Origin: an uncultured Bacteroides sp. | Lineage (GTDB): Bacteria; Bacteroidota; Bacteroidia; Bacteroidales; Bacteroidaceae | Length of the DNA stretch: 28,306 bases | Assembly (NCBI GenBank): GCA_900544075.1 | Contig: UQTJ01000039.1 | Coordinates: forward strand, 1 to 28,306 | Reading direction: 5' to 3' | Part shown: positions 8,659 to 16,870 of the stretch, piece after piece | How the letters are laid out: each line of letters begins with the position of its first letter | Numbering within the stretch: the first letter of the stretch is position 1 | The notes under the pieces: generated by a model | The model's database searches: none | The model's input: the letters and a program-made list of their open reading frames with translations, nothing else | Told to the model about the DNA's origin: nothing | Translations under genes and position numbers: made by a program

Positions 8659-9345
8659 ATGGAAGTTAAAAAATCGCCCAAAGCAGACCTCGAGGGTAAG
8701 AAATCCACGTGGATGCTGATTGGTTACGTGCTGATATTGGCAGCAGTGTTTGTGGCTTTCGAATGGACAGAACGCGACAAGCAGGTGACTACCGATACTG
8801 GTGTCGTTGAACCGATTTTTGAGGAGGAAATGATTCCTATCACAGAAGAACCGGAGCAAAAGCAAGCACCTCCTCCACCAGAAGCTCCGAAAGTTGAAGA
8901 AGTAATTCAGATTGCAGAGAACGATGCGGATGTAGAGGAAACTACTATCAAATCTAGTGAAGATGACAATACAGCCGTAGAAATCAAGTACATCGAACCT
9001 GTAGTTGAAGAAGAAGAACCTGTAGAAGAAGAAATCTTCATGGTTGTAGAACAGATGCCTGAATTCCCGGGCGGAATGGCGGAACTTATGAAGTTCCTTA
9101 GCAAGAACATCAAATATCCGACTATCGCCCAAGAAAATGGCATTCAGGGACGTGTAATCGTTCAGTTCGTCGTAAACCAGGACGGCTCTATCGTTGACCC
9201 TGTGGTCATGCGTTCTGTCGATCCATATCTTGACAAGGAAGCTCTTAGAGTCATCAGCTCCATGCCAAAGTGGAAACCGGGCATGCAGCGCGGTAAAGCT
9301 GTACGTGTAAAATATACAGTGCCTGTAACATTCAGATTGCAGTAA
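8659..9345 (+). CDS. TonB-family energy transducer
   Basis: Periplasm-spanning protein expected to carry inner-membrane proton-motive energy to outer-membrane TonB-dependent receptors. It has 228 residues from the start chosen after the promoter. There is a short basic cytoplasmic tail and one membrane segment at about 17-35. An acidic, proline-containing linker follows (PPPPEAP near 71-77, many E at 114-126). The TonB C-terminal domain is at about 137-228, with conserved GIQGRV and KWKPG. It is monocistronic with its own promoter and terminator. Its likely motor, the ExbB/ExbD operon, is 2.2 kb downstream. Bacteroidales encode many TonBs, so the specific partner is unknown. Confidence 0.92.
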   Translation: MEVKKSPKADLEGKKSTWMLIGYVLILAAVFVAFEWTERDKQVTTDTGVVEPIFEEEMIPITEEPEQKQAPPPPEAPKVEEVIQIAENDADVEETTIKSSEDDNTAVEIKYIEPVVEEEEPVEEEIFMVVEQMPEFPGGMAELMKFLSKNIKYPTIAQENGIQGRVIVQFVVNQDGSIVDPVVMRSVDPYLDKEALRVISSMPKWKPGMQRGKAVRVKYTVPVTFRLQ

Positions 9346-9360
9346 TAACTTTATAACATT

Positions 9361-9393
9361 AAAAAGGCTGTCCGCAAAAGGGCAGCCTTTTTG
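9361..9393 (+). terminator. terminator of tonB
   Basis: Stem AAAAGGCTGtCC / GGgCAGCCTTTT with one G-T wobble, followed by further T. It lies 15 bp after the tonB stop. Confidence 0.9.
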
Positions 9394-9419
9394 TTTTTTT
9401 ATCCCAAAGACAAAAAACT

Positions 9420-10403
9420 ATGAAGCAGTACGAAGACAAAGAACTATTAGAAAAGATTCAGAAGTATATCGGAGAAATGTCATATACTCACGAACCGGAA
9501 AATCTATACAAGCCAATAGAATATGTACTTGGATTAGGCGGTAAGCGTATCCGTCCGGTTTTGATGCTAATGGCCTACAACCTATACAAGGATGACGTTG
9601 AAAAAATCTATCAACAAGCTGCGGCACTGGAAACATACCATAATTTTACACTGTTACACGATGACCTCATGGACAAAGCCGACATGAGAAGAAACAGACC
9701 AACCGTACATAAGAAATGGGATGAAAATTCCGCAATTCTTTCCGGTGATGCCATGCTCATACTTTCGTTCAAAATGATGATGGAATCATGTCCTGCCGAA
9801 TACATATCAGAAGTCACATCCACTTTCAGCAAGGCTGCTCTGGAAGTTTGCGACGGACAACAGTGGGATATGGATTTCGAAAAAAGACTCGATGTGACAG
9901 TTGACGAATACATGAACATGATTTGCCTGAAGACATCAGTCCTACTTGCCGCCTCACTGAAAATAGGCGCGATACTAAGTGGAGCAAGCGCAGAAGATGC
10001 AAATCTGCTTTACGATTTCGGTATAAAAATGGGACTTGCTTTCCAGCTTCAGGATGATTATCTGGACGTATATGCCGATTCATCTGTTTTCGGGAAAAAT
10101 ATAGGTGGTGACATCTGCTCAAACAAAAAAACTTTCATGCTTATTACAGCACTGGAAAAATCAGCTGGAAATGAGAAAGACGAACTGCTCAAATGGATTG
10201 AGGCAGAAAATTTCAACACTGAAGAAAAAATCAAGGCTGTAACACAAATATACAATAATGTAGGAGTTCCTGACATTTGCATGAACAAAATCAATTCATT
10301 ATATAATGAAGGATTGGAGATTTTAGAGAAAGTATCAGTAGAAGAATCTCTGAAAAACAACCTTAGACAATTCACCGGTAAATTAATGAAAAGAGTATTA
10401 TGA
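9420..10403 (+). CDS. polyprenyl synthetase (trans-isoprenyl diphosphate synthase)
   Basis: Condenses isopentenyl diphosphate onto an allylic diphosphate to make a linear prenyl diphosphate; 327 residues, cytosolic. The first aspartate-rich motif DDLMD is at 81-85 and the second DDYLD at 212-216. GGKRIRP at 40-46 is the usual pyrophosphate-binding segment. The first motif lacks the two-residue insertion typical of bacterial farnesyl synthases. F76, five residues before it, is bulky and would shorten the product compared with octaprenyl synthases. Product length is therefore uncertain: geranylgeranyl or farnesyl range is my inference. It overlaps tatD by 4 bp (ATGA). Confidence 0.92.
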   Translation: MKQYEDKELLEKIQKYIGEMSYTHEPENLYKPIEYVLGLGGKRIRPVLMLMAYNLYKDDVEKIYQQAAALETYHNFTLLHDDLMDKADMRRNRPTVHKKWDENSAILSGDAMLILSFKMMMESCPAEYISEVTSTFSKAALEVCDGQQWDMDFEKRLDVTVDEYMNMICLKTSVLLAASLKIGAILSGASAEDANLLYDFGIKMGLAFQLQDDYLDVYADSSVFGKNIGGDICSNKKTFMLITALEKSAGNEKDELLKWIEAENFNTEEKIKAVTQIYNNVGVPDICMNKINSLYNEGLEILEKVSVEESLKNNLRQFTGKLMKRVL

Positions 10404-11179
10404 TAGGATTAATAGATACGCATACGCATCTCTTTTGCGAAGAGTTCGACAATGACAGAGATTTGGCCATAATAAGAGCTAAAGAAGCCGGGGTTACAAG
10501 ACTTTTCATGCCAAATATCAATGACGAAAGTATTGAAAGCCTGCTATCTTTATGCGACACGAATTCGGGATGTTATCCTTTAATGGGCCTACACCCTACA
10601 TCTGTTGATGCCAACTGGGAAGAAAGGCTTGCAAAGGTAGAAAAAGTGCTGCGCTCGGGCAGAACATTCTACGGCATTGGCGAAGTAGGATTAGATTTAT
10701 ATTGGGACAAAACTTATGTAAATGAACAGAAACAGGCATTTGCTATACAGGCTGAATGGGCTTTGGAACTGAATCTTCCACTGATAATCCACTGCAGAAA
10801 TGCCCATAACGAACTGATCGATGTAATGTCGAAATATAAAGACACTTCTCTTAGAGGTATTTTCCACAGTTTCGGAGGAAGTATTGACGAGGCGAAAGAA
10901 CTTTTATCATTTGAGAACTTCATGCTCGGAATAAATGGCATAGTCACGTTCAAGAAAAGTACTCTTCCGGAAACATTGAAACAGCTGCCTTTAGAGAGAA
11001 TAGTATTGGAAACAGACTCTCCATATCTGGCACCGGTTCCATACAGAGGAAACAGAAACGAAAGTGCGTACTTAGTTTCAACGGCAAATAAATTGGCCGG
11101 GATTTTTGATACCACAATTGACGACATAGCACGCCACACTACTACAAATGCATTAAAAGTGTTCCAAAATGCCGACTAA
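10400..11179 (+). CDS. tatD: TatD family metal-dependent DNase
   Basis: Cytosolic TIM-barrel hydrolase of the amidohydrolase fold, acting as a 3'-5' exonuclease or deoxyribonuclease in DNA quality control. It has 259 residues. Metal ligands are visible: H8 and H10 in DTHTH, E94 in GEVGLD, H130 in IIHC, H155 in IFHSFGG, and D205 in LETDSPYLAP. The start overlaps the stop of the polyprenyl synthetase as ATGA, so it is translated by coupling. No clear terminator follows; an A-rich stretch and the tRNA-Ser promoter come next. The symbol is by family and the homologue could equally be called ycfH. Confidence 0.93.
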   Translation: MIGLIDTHTHLFCEEFDNDRDLAIIRAKEAGVTRLFMPNINDESIESLLSLCDTNSGCYPLMGLHPTSVDANWEERLAKVEKVLRSGRTFYGIGEVGLDLYWDKTYVNEQKQAFAIQAEWALELNLPLIIHCRNAHNELIDVMSKYKDTSLRGIFHSFGGSIDEAKELLSFENFMLGINGIVTFKKSTLPETLKQLPLERIVLETDSPYLAPVPYRGNRNESAYLVSTANKLAGIFDTTIDDIARHTTTNALKVFQNAD

Positions 11180-11257
11180 AGTCTTTAAATAATATTAATT
11201 TTATGCGTTATCGCAAACTTTTTCGTCTTTTAGGCTATGTAAGAAAAAAAAAAAGAA

Positions 11258-11265
11258 TACATTTG
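11258..11265 (+). promoter_or_regulatory. -7 box upstream of tRNA-Ser and exb operon
   Basis: TACATTTG matches the -7 consensus, about 73 bp before the tRNA. No terminator is visible between the tRNA and exbB, and no TAnnTTTG is seen in the 80 bp before exbB. This promoter may serve both. Confidence 0.55.
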
Positions 11266-11338
11266 TGACTGAAAAAGGACAAATGAGTACCGATTACGGA
11301 TATAATTAAATATGTAAGAAGGGAAAAATAGGTGCTGA

Positions 11339-11426
11339 GGAGAGGTGCTCGAGTGGTTGAAGAGGCACGCCTGGAAAGCGTGTATACGTCAAAAGCGTAT
11401 CACGGGTTCGAATCCCGTTCTCTCCG
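11339..11426 (+). tRNA. tRNA-Ser (GGA)
   Basis: An 88-nt class II tRNA. The acceptor GGAGAGG pairs with TCTCTCC (one G-T). The anticodon stem CACGC/GCGTG encloses CTGGAAA with anticodon GGA at 11373-11375. The long variable arm pairs ATACG/CGTAT, and the T arm is ACGGG/CCCGT. The discriminator is G73. CCA is not encoded. Confidence 0.97.
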
Positions 11427-11506
11427 CGATAGTCAAAGAGAAAAAATAACAAATAAGAATAAACAATAAACTATTAATTAATTAATCTTAAAAAATTAGA
11501 CACACA

Positions 11507-12262
11507 ATGAAAAAGTTATTTGCAATTCTTGCAGTAATGGGAGTTCTCTCATTCGGAATGACTCAGTCTGTTATCGCACAGGACGCTCCTGCGGCAACTG
11601 AAACAGTAGTAGTTGAAGAAGGTGGTATGCACAAAGAACTTAAGACTAAGTTCATCGAAGGTGACGCCGGTTTCATGTCTTTGGTTGCTATCGCATTGGT
11701 ACTTGGTTTGGCTTTCTGTATCGAACGTATCATTTACTTGAGCCTTGCTGAAGTTGACACTAAGAAATTGATGGCAAAACTTGAAGAAGCTTTGGAAAAA
11801 GGTGATGTAGAAGGAGCAAAGACTATTTGCCGTAACACACGCGGTCCGGTTGCATCAATATGCTATCAAGGTTTGATGAGAATTGATGAAGGTTTGGATG
11901 TCGTAGAACGTTCGGTTGTATCTTACGGTGGAGTTCAGGCCGGTTACCTTGAAAAAGGATGTTCATGGATTACACTGTTTATCGCGATGGCTCCGTCACT
12001 CGGATTCTTGGGTACTGTGATTGGTATGGTCATGGCGTTCGACCAAATCCAGATGGCAGGTGATATTTCTCCGACAGTCGTAGCAGGTGGTATGAAAGTG
12101 GCCTTGATTACTACTATCTTCGGTCTTATCGTTGCTTTGATTCTTCAAACTTTCTACAACTACATCTTGTCTAAGATTGAAGCTATCACAAGCCAGATGG
12201 AAGACTCTTCAATCACTTTGCTTGATATGATTATGAAGTACAACTTGAAATACAAAAAATAA
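11507..12262 (+). CDS. exbB: MotA/TolQ/ExbB proton channel family protein
   Basis: Inner-membrane proton channel subunit that, with ExbD, converts proton flow into work on TonB-type transducers. It has 251 residues. A signal-like N-terminus (1-25, ending VIAQ) is followed by three membrane segments at about 57-78, 152-178 and 191-221. The large loop between the first and second (80-150) is cytoplasmic. The conserved stretch APSLGFLGTVIGM at 162-174 marks the family. It is the first gene of a four-gene operon with a membrane protein and two ExbD proteins. Whether the complex serves TonB or a Tol-like role cannot be decided from sequence. Confidence 0.92.
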   Translation: MKKLFAILAVMGVLSFGMTQSVIAQDAPAATETVVVEEGGMHKELKTKFIEGDAGFMSLVAIALVLGLAFCIERIIYLSLAEVDTKKLMAKLEEALEKGDVEGAKTICRNTRGPVASICYQGLMRIDEGLDVVERSVVSYGGVQAGYLEKGCSWITLFIAMAPSLGFLGTVIGMVMAFDQIQMAGDISPTVVAGGMKVALITTIFGLIVALILQTFYNYILSKIEAITSQMEDSSITLLDMIMKYNLKYKK

Positions 12263-12270
12263 TAAGAACG

Positions 12271-12738
12271 ATGACTAAATTATCATATAAAGTATCATAC
12301 TACGTGTTTTATGCATGTATTGCCGTAATCTTGGTAGTACTAGGCATGTTCTACGGAGTAGGATACAGCGAAACAAACGCAGCAGGTTTGACAGAACCTG
12401 CCAATACTCCGGCTTTGATGTATTTAATGTACGGATTGTTTGCATTATGCGTGGCTGTGACTATCATAGCAGCGGTTATCCAATTCGGTGCCGCACTAAA
12501 GGATGACCCAAAAGCTGCTTTGAAATCATTCTTGGGATTTATTCTTTTGGTAGTTCTACTGATCGTAACTTATAATATGGGTTCTGACGAAACCGTAGTT
12601 TTAGGTGGTGGCGTAACCTATGACAATAAGTTCTTGATTAAGGTTACTGATATGTTCTTGTATTCAACCTATGTACTGCTCGTAATAGCAGCAATAGGTA
12701 CTTTGCTGAATTTATTAGGCGTATTCAAGAAAAGATAA
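12271..12738 (+). CDS. four-helix membrane protein within the exb operon, unknown function
   Basis: A 155-residue protein with four predicted membrane segments (about 10-30, 48-72, 86-103 and 125-150) and only short loops; it ends in FKKR. I do not recognise a named domain. It sits 8 bp after exbB and 30 bp before the first exbD, so it is almost certainly made with the proton-channel complex. I recall similar genes in the same slot in other Bacteroidales, which would make it an accessory subunit specific to this lineage. That role is inferred only from position and topology. Confidence 0.8.
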   Translation: MTKLSYKVSYYVFYACIAVILVVLGMFYGVGYSETNAAGLTEPANTPALMYLMYGLFALCVAVTIIAAVIQFGAALKDDPKAALKSFLGFILLVVLLIVTYNMGSDETVVLGGGVTYDNKFLIKVTDMFLYSTYVLLVIAAIGTLLNLLGVFKKR

Positions 12739-12768
12739 AGTTTTAATTTTATTGTAAGATAAAAAGAT

Positions 12769-13359
12769 ATGGCAAAAACAAAAAGAAAAGTGCCAGGAAT
12801 CAATGCAAGTTCCACGGCCGATATTTCTTTTATGTTGCTTATTTTCTTCCTTATAACGACATCAATGGACACCGACCGTGGTTTGGCAAGGCGTCTGCCC
12901 CCACCACCGGAAAGTGAAGAACAAAAAGATGACATTATCATTAAGGAAAGAAACATTCTCCAGGTTAAACTTAACAAAGATGACAATTTGATGGTTAACG
13001 GAGAAATTGGTTTTGACATAAGACAACTTAAAGACAAAGCAAAAGAATTCATTGCCAATCCGAATGATGACCCTAATATGCCGGAAAAGCATAGAAAGAA
13101 TCTACCATTCTTTGGCGATGTTATGACAACTGAAAAGCATGTAATTTCTGTACAGAACGACGTTGGTACAAGCTATGATGTTTATATCCAGGTTCAGAAC
13201 GAATTGGTAGCTGCTTATAATGAATTGCGTAACGAATTAGCGATGTCACAATTCGGCAAATCATTTGCAGACTGTTCAGAAGAACAAAAAGAAGCTATCA
13301 TAGATTACTATCCACAGAAGATTTCTGAAGCAGAACCTAAAAAATATGGAGGAAAATAA
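12769..13359 (+). CDS. ExbD/TolR family biopolymer transport protein, longer copy
   Basis: Single-pass inner-membrane partner of ExbB, 196 residues. The lone membrane segment is at about 18-33 and carries the essential proton-relay aspartate D18 in TADISFM. The periplasmic part is longer than in E. coli ExbD (about 141 residues), with an extra charged segment around 100-125 and a C-terminal extension after about 150. It is followed two bases later by a second ExbD. Two unequal ExbD proteins suggest a heteromeric complex or separate partners. Confidence 0.9.
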   Translation: MAKTKRKVPGINASSTADISFMLLIFFLITTSMDTDRGLARRLPPPPESEEQKDDIIIKERNILQVKLNKDDNLMVNGEIGFDIRQLKDKAKEFIANPNDDPNMPEKHRKNLPFFGDVMTTEKHVISVQNDVGTSYDVYIQVQNELVAAYNELRNELAMSQFGKSFADCSEEQKEAIIDYYPQKISEAEPKKYGGK

Positions 13360-13361
13360 TA

Positions 13362-13826
13362 ATGGGAAAGTTTAATAAAACAGGTAAGCGAGAAATGCCG
13401 GAGTTGAATACTTCGTCTCTGCCTGACCTTATTTTTACCATTTTGTTCTTCTTCATGATTGTGACTACTCTTCGTGAGGTTACATTAAAGGTTCAATTTA
13501 GGGTTCCACAGGCAACAGAATTGGAAAAGCTTGAAAAGAAGTCATTGGTTTCTTTCATCTACATCGGTAAACCATTACCTGAGTTCCAGAAAAAAATGGG
13601 TACAACAGACCGTATCCAGCTGAATGACAAATTCTCAGAATCAAACGAAGTTCAGGATTACATTTATCAGGAACGTGAGAATATGAAAGAAGAAGACAAA
13701 CCTTTTATGACAGTATCACTGAAGGTTGATGCAAAGACAAAGATGGGTATTGTACAGGAGGTTAAACAAGCACTTCGTCAAGCATACGCTTTGAAAATTA
13801 ACTATTCTGCTACACAGCGTCAGTAA
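13362..13826 (+). CDS. ExbD/TolR family biopolymer transport protein, shorter copy
   Basis: Second ExbD-type subunit, 154 residues. The membrane segment is at about 22-37, with the conserved aspartate D22 in SSLPDLIF. The periplasmic domain is near the normal family length. The start lies two bases after the stop of the first ExbD, so the two are translated together. It is the last gene of the operon, closed by a strong terminator. Confidence 0.9.
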   Translation: MGKFNKTGKREMPELNTSSLPDLIFTILFFFMIVTTLREVTLKVQFRVPQATELEKLEKKSLVSFIYIGKPLPEFQKKMGTTDRIQLNDKFSESNEVQDYIYQERENMKEEDKPFMTVSLKVDAKTKMGIVQEVKQALRQAYALKINYSATQRQ

Positions 13827-13842
13827 TAGTAAATTGATAAAT

Positions 13843-13878
13843 AAAAAAAGAGTTACTCAATCGGGTAACTCTTTTTTT
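13843..13878. terminator. bidirectional terminator between exbD and the acetyltransferase
   Basis: A 14-bp stem (13843-13856 with 13865-13878, AAAAAAAGAGTTAC/GTAACTCTTTTTTT) around an 8-nt loop. It ends the exb operon on the plus strand and the acetyltransferase transcript on the minus strand. Confidence 0.9.
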
Positions 13879-13896
13879 ATGCTCTTATTGAAACTA

Positions 13897-14427
13897 TTAT
13901 ACAGAATAGACTTTACTGTACATCTCTGATTTTATTGTATCAAAAACATCGTCTATTGCCCCATCGCCGGAATACATTATGTGCATAGGTATTGGAGTTC
14001 CACCAGCTCTGTATGGCGGCTGAACATACGGTCTGGTACAAACCTTAAATCCATTTCTCTCGTAAAATCCTATGCGTCGCTTACTCATTTCATCCTCCGG
14101 CAGTTCTACTTCAAGCACAATCCTCGCATCGCTGAAATCTCTTTGCAGAGCCTGCATTATAGCCTTTCCGTAACCTTTATTTCTTACATCAGGTGATGTA
14201 GCAAGATGCTCGACATAATAGAAGCCGTCAAGCTTCCAAAGTGTAATCAGACCGATATTAACCTCATCGTCAGTTATAAGATATGGTGTAAACGAAGGAT
14301 TATTATCCGTATTGTATCTCTGCATATCGTCATCCCTCCTTTCCTCAACCGGAAAAGATTCATGCAACAAATTTTCAACAAACCCATATTGCGGGTCAGA
14401 AGTCTTAATAGGTAAAAATCTAATCAT
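13897..14427 (-). CDS. GNAT family N-acetyltransferase
   Basis: Acetyl-CoA-dependent transferase of unknown acceptor, 176 residues, cytosolic. The acetyl-CoA binding motif A is at 81-87 (VRNKGYG), following the beta strand YVEHLATSP. The later YERNGF is the typical motif B. It lies 18 bp downstream of the M64 peptidase gene on the same strand and is probably cotranscribed with it. Substrate cannot be inferred. Confidence 0.9.
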   Translation of the reverse strand: MIRFLPIKTSDPQYGFVENLLHESFPVEERRDDDMQRYNTDNNPSFTPYLITDDEVNIGLITLWKLDGFYYVEHLATSPDVRNKGYGKAIMQALQRDFSDARIVLEVELPEDEMSKRRIGFYERNGFKVCTRPYVQPPYRAGGTPIPMHIMYSGDGAIDDVFDTIKSEMYSKVYSV

Positions 14428-14445
14428 ATATACTCAATTATTTGG

Positions 14446-15732
14446 TTATTTAGTATAAAAATCAATCAGACGCTGTAATGCCCTTTGACATACAGGACAG
14501 AAAGCTTTGGCTTCGTTTGTTCGCATCCTGCAATCAGGAGTAGGACGGTAAATTCCCTTCATACTGTAACCGGCACCTTCGTATGCTCCTACCTCTTCAC
14601 AGGAATTATTATTTTCCTTAGTCACCTTTGTAGGAACAGACACTCCTTCTGGCATCATATCTTTCCACTTACTTTCAAAATCCGTCATTGTAGTGATGTT
14701 CTGTTCCCATGGCTCAACATCATACGGGTACAGAGGACTTGGCGCTTCCGTATATGCATATTCATCGGCTAAACCTCCGAAACTATGTCCGAACTCATGC
14801 ACTACGACAGGTTCAAACATAGAATGATGGGCAGTAGTCAAAGTAAAAGAATTGTATATGCCACCTCCACCGTAAGTATCAGTATTGGCAAGAATTATGA
14901 TATGCTCGTACGGAATACCGGCAAGCAAATCATGGATATCATTCACACTACTTGAAGTCAGATACCTGTCAGAATAGAAAGTGTCAAAATGCGAACTGAC
15001 AGCTGTCGATTTCCATTCATTCTTTCTCGGGATACTTACACCACTGTCTGCAGACTCGGAAGCGACGGCCAGTACATTAAAATGATGCTTGTTTTCCTTG
15101 AAAGGAGAATGTGTGAAAATAGCGTCACAGGCTTTCTGCGCATCACGATAGAATATATCCATTTCAGATTCGGTATATCCTTCAGCCATTATAACTACAT
15201 CGATGCACTTGTCAGGCGAGCCATTCTTCATCAGATATTTATAAGGAGTTACATTCTTAACACCTGTACTTCTAATCAATATATCATCCGGATTGACAGT
15301 ATGAGTGAAAGAAGCCGATATCTCCTGTCGTGCATTAAACAAATCGACCGTAACCAATGCTTCCTTTTTCGGGAAAGGCATCAGAAATGTATTCTCATAT
15401 CCTTTGCTAAGTGTTGTCGATTCAGCCTCCCCCAGCCATTCCTGAAAAAGACTTGAAAATGAATTTTTATAAATCACAACTCCCGTTTCCTTATCCCTCA
15501 TGGTTATCTGGCCGTTTCCGGCCAAAGGCAATTCATCGAGATGCTTTCTTCTGCCGGCCCAACCATCGAAACTCTTTAACTCGTCCAATACAACATATTG
15601 ATTTTTTTTATCACCCGTGAATAAATAGTCAACTCTAAGTGTTTTATCTATAAAAAAGTTCTCAAACTCCTGAGAATTAACAGAAGAACACAGCGTGCAT
15701 CCTAAGAAAAATGATAAAAAAGCTTTTGTCAT
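14446..15732 (-). CDS. secreted M64 family zinc metallopeptidase
   Basis: Peptidase of the M64 (IgA peptidase) family, 428 residues from the chosen start. A signal peptide covers about residues 1-20 (basic start, hydrophobic core, S-V-N-S before Q21). An N-terminal beta-rich domain precedes the protease domain. The zinc site is H312-E313-x-x-H316 in HEFGHSFGGLADEY, exactly the family pattern, with E313 as catalytic residue. The frame is open 57 bp further, but that extension would place hydrophobic residues before the signal peptide. It is followed by a GNAT gene in the same transcript. Export to periplasm or outside is predicted; IgA as substrate is not implied by sequence. Confidence 0.9.
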   Translation of the reverse strand: MTKAFLSFFLGCTLCSSVNSQEFENFFIDKTLRVDYLFTGDKKNQYVVLDELKSFDGWAGRRKHLDELPLAGNGQITMRDKETGVVIYKNSFSSLFQEWLGEAESTTLSKGYENTFLMPFPKKEALVTVDLFNARQEISASFTHTVNPDDILIRSTGVKNVTPYKYLMKNGSPDKCIDVVIMAEGYTESEMDIFYRDAQKACDAIFTHSPFKENKHHFNVLAVASESADSGVSIPRKNEWKSTAVSSHFDTFYSDRYLTSSSVNDIHDLLAGIPYEHIIILANTDTYGGGGIYNSFTLTTAHHSMFEPVVVHEFGHSFGGLADEYAYTEAPSPLYPYDVEPWEQNITTMTDFESKWKDMMPEGVSVPTKVTKENNNSCEEVGAYEGAGYSMKGIYRPTPDCRMRTNEAKAFCPVCQRALQRLIDFYTK

Positions 15733-15788
15733 AATAATTAAAATGTGGTTTTGTGTATAATATATATAAAAAAATAAACTATCTGTCA

Positions 15789-15796
15789 CAAAGATA
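15789..15796 (-). promoter_or_regulatory. -7 box of the M64 peptidase gene
   Basis: TATCTTTG on the minus strand, 57 bp upstream of the start at 15732. It is the same octamer as upstream of cmk. Confidence 0.55.
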
Positions 15797-15850
15797 ATTA
15801 AATATAAAACAATTATACGAACTTTATTAATATAGTTTGAATAAAAATAC

Positions 15851-15858
15851 TACCTTTG
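15851..15858 (+). promoter_or_regulatory. -7 box of the Lrp/AsnC regulator gene
   Basis: TACCTTTG lies 21 bp before the ATG at 15880. It overlaps the upstream in-frame ATG at 15856, which excludes that start. A very short leader is implied. Confidence 0.6.
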
Positions 15859-15879
15859 TATAAATTAAAATTTTTAGTA

Positions 15880-16359
15880 ATGGCACATCATCAGTTGGAC
15901 AGTTTGGATGAAAAGATTCTGCAAATGATAGCAGAAAACGCACGTATTCCTTTTTTGGAAGTTGCAAGAGCTTGTAATGTTTCCGGTGCTGCAATACACC
16001 AGAGAATTCAGAAGCTCACATATCTTGGTATTTTGAAAGGGTCTGAATTTATAATTGACCCGGAGAAAATCGGTTATGAAACTTGTGCTTACATAGGATT
16101 ATATCTTAAAGATCCTGCACAGTTTGACACAGTAACAGAAGAACTGAAAAAGATTCCGGAAGTAGTGGAATGTCATTTCACTACAGGACAGTATGATATG
16201 TTTATAAAAATCTACGCCAAGAACAATCATCACCTCCTGAGCATCATTCATGACAAACTACAGCCACTCGGATTGTCCCGTTCGGAAACAATTATATCAT
16301 TCCATGAGGCAATCAAACGCCAGATGCCTATAATTGATCTGGCGAATGATGATGAATAA
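15880..16359 (+). CDS. Lrp/AsnC family transcriptional regulator
   Basis: DNA-binding regulator sensing an amino acid or similar small effector, 159 residues. The AsnC-type helix-turn-helix is at about residues 8-52 (recognition part near S35-L50). A RAM/AsnC ligand domain is at about 68-145. The start after the -7 box gives MAHHQLDSLD, a normal beginning for the family. The stop is only 2 bp from the convergent folA stop. The effector and regulon are unknown; adjacency to thyA-folA does not imply control because the genes are convergent. Confidence 0.92.
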   Translation: MAHHQLDSLDEKILQMIAENARIPFLEVARACNVSGAAIHQRIQKLTYLGILKGSEFIIDPEKIGYETCAYIGLYLKDPAQFDTVTEELKKIPEVVECHFTTGQYDMFIKIYAKNNHHLLSIIHDKLQPLGLSRSETIISFHEAIKRQMPIIDLANDDE

Positions 16360-16361
16360 AA

Positions 16362-16850
16362 TTATTTCTTGCGTTCATAATCACAAAAACTATATGAGTA
16401 GAGATGCTTTTCATCAGTTGAATGGCATTCTCTACTTTTTTCTTCCCATACGTCAAGCGATATTTCCGGGAAGAAAGCATCAGCGTCCTTTCCGCAATCG
16501 TCTATCTCTGTGATATATAGACGGTCGGCAACAGACATAGCTTCCTTATACAGACTTGCACCGCCAATAATGAACACCTCAACCTCATCTTTGCATGCTT
16601 CCAATGCCTCTTCAAGGCTATGGAAACACTCAGCTCCGGGGAATGTTATATCCTGACTGCTCAGAACTATATTCCTTCTGTTTGGCAAGGCACCCTTAGG
16701 CAGAGATTCAAAGGTCTTGCGTCCCATGATTATGGTATGGCCTGTAGTCAGAGTCTTGAATCTTTTCAGGTCGTTGGGAAGCCAGTACAGGAGCTCGTTC
16801 TTATATCCTATACCGTTATTCTTGTTTATAGCTACTATAATCGAAATCAT
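16362..16850 (-). CDS. folA: dihydrofolate reductase
   Basis: Reduces dihydrofolate to tetrahydrofolate with NADPH; cytosolic, 162 residues. The catalytic acid D27 is in LPNDLKRFK, and the cofactor segment GRKTFESLP is at 43-51. FIIGGASLY is the second glycine-rich NADPH loop. It lies 20 bp after thyA on the same strand, so the pair forms the classic thymidylate cycle operon: ThyA produces dihydrofolate and FolA regenerates tetrahydrofolate. Confidence 0.96.
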   Translation of the reverse strand: MISIIVAINKNNGIGYKNELLYWLPNDLKRFKTLTTGHTIIMGRKTFESLPKGALPNRRNIVLSSQDITFPGAECFHSLEEALEACKDEVEVFIIGGASLYKEAMSVADRLYITEIDDCGKDADAFFPEISLDVWEEKSRECHSTDEKHLYSYSFCDYERKK

Positions 16851-16870
16851 AAAAATCAGTCCGTTAATAA

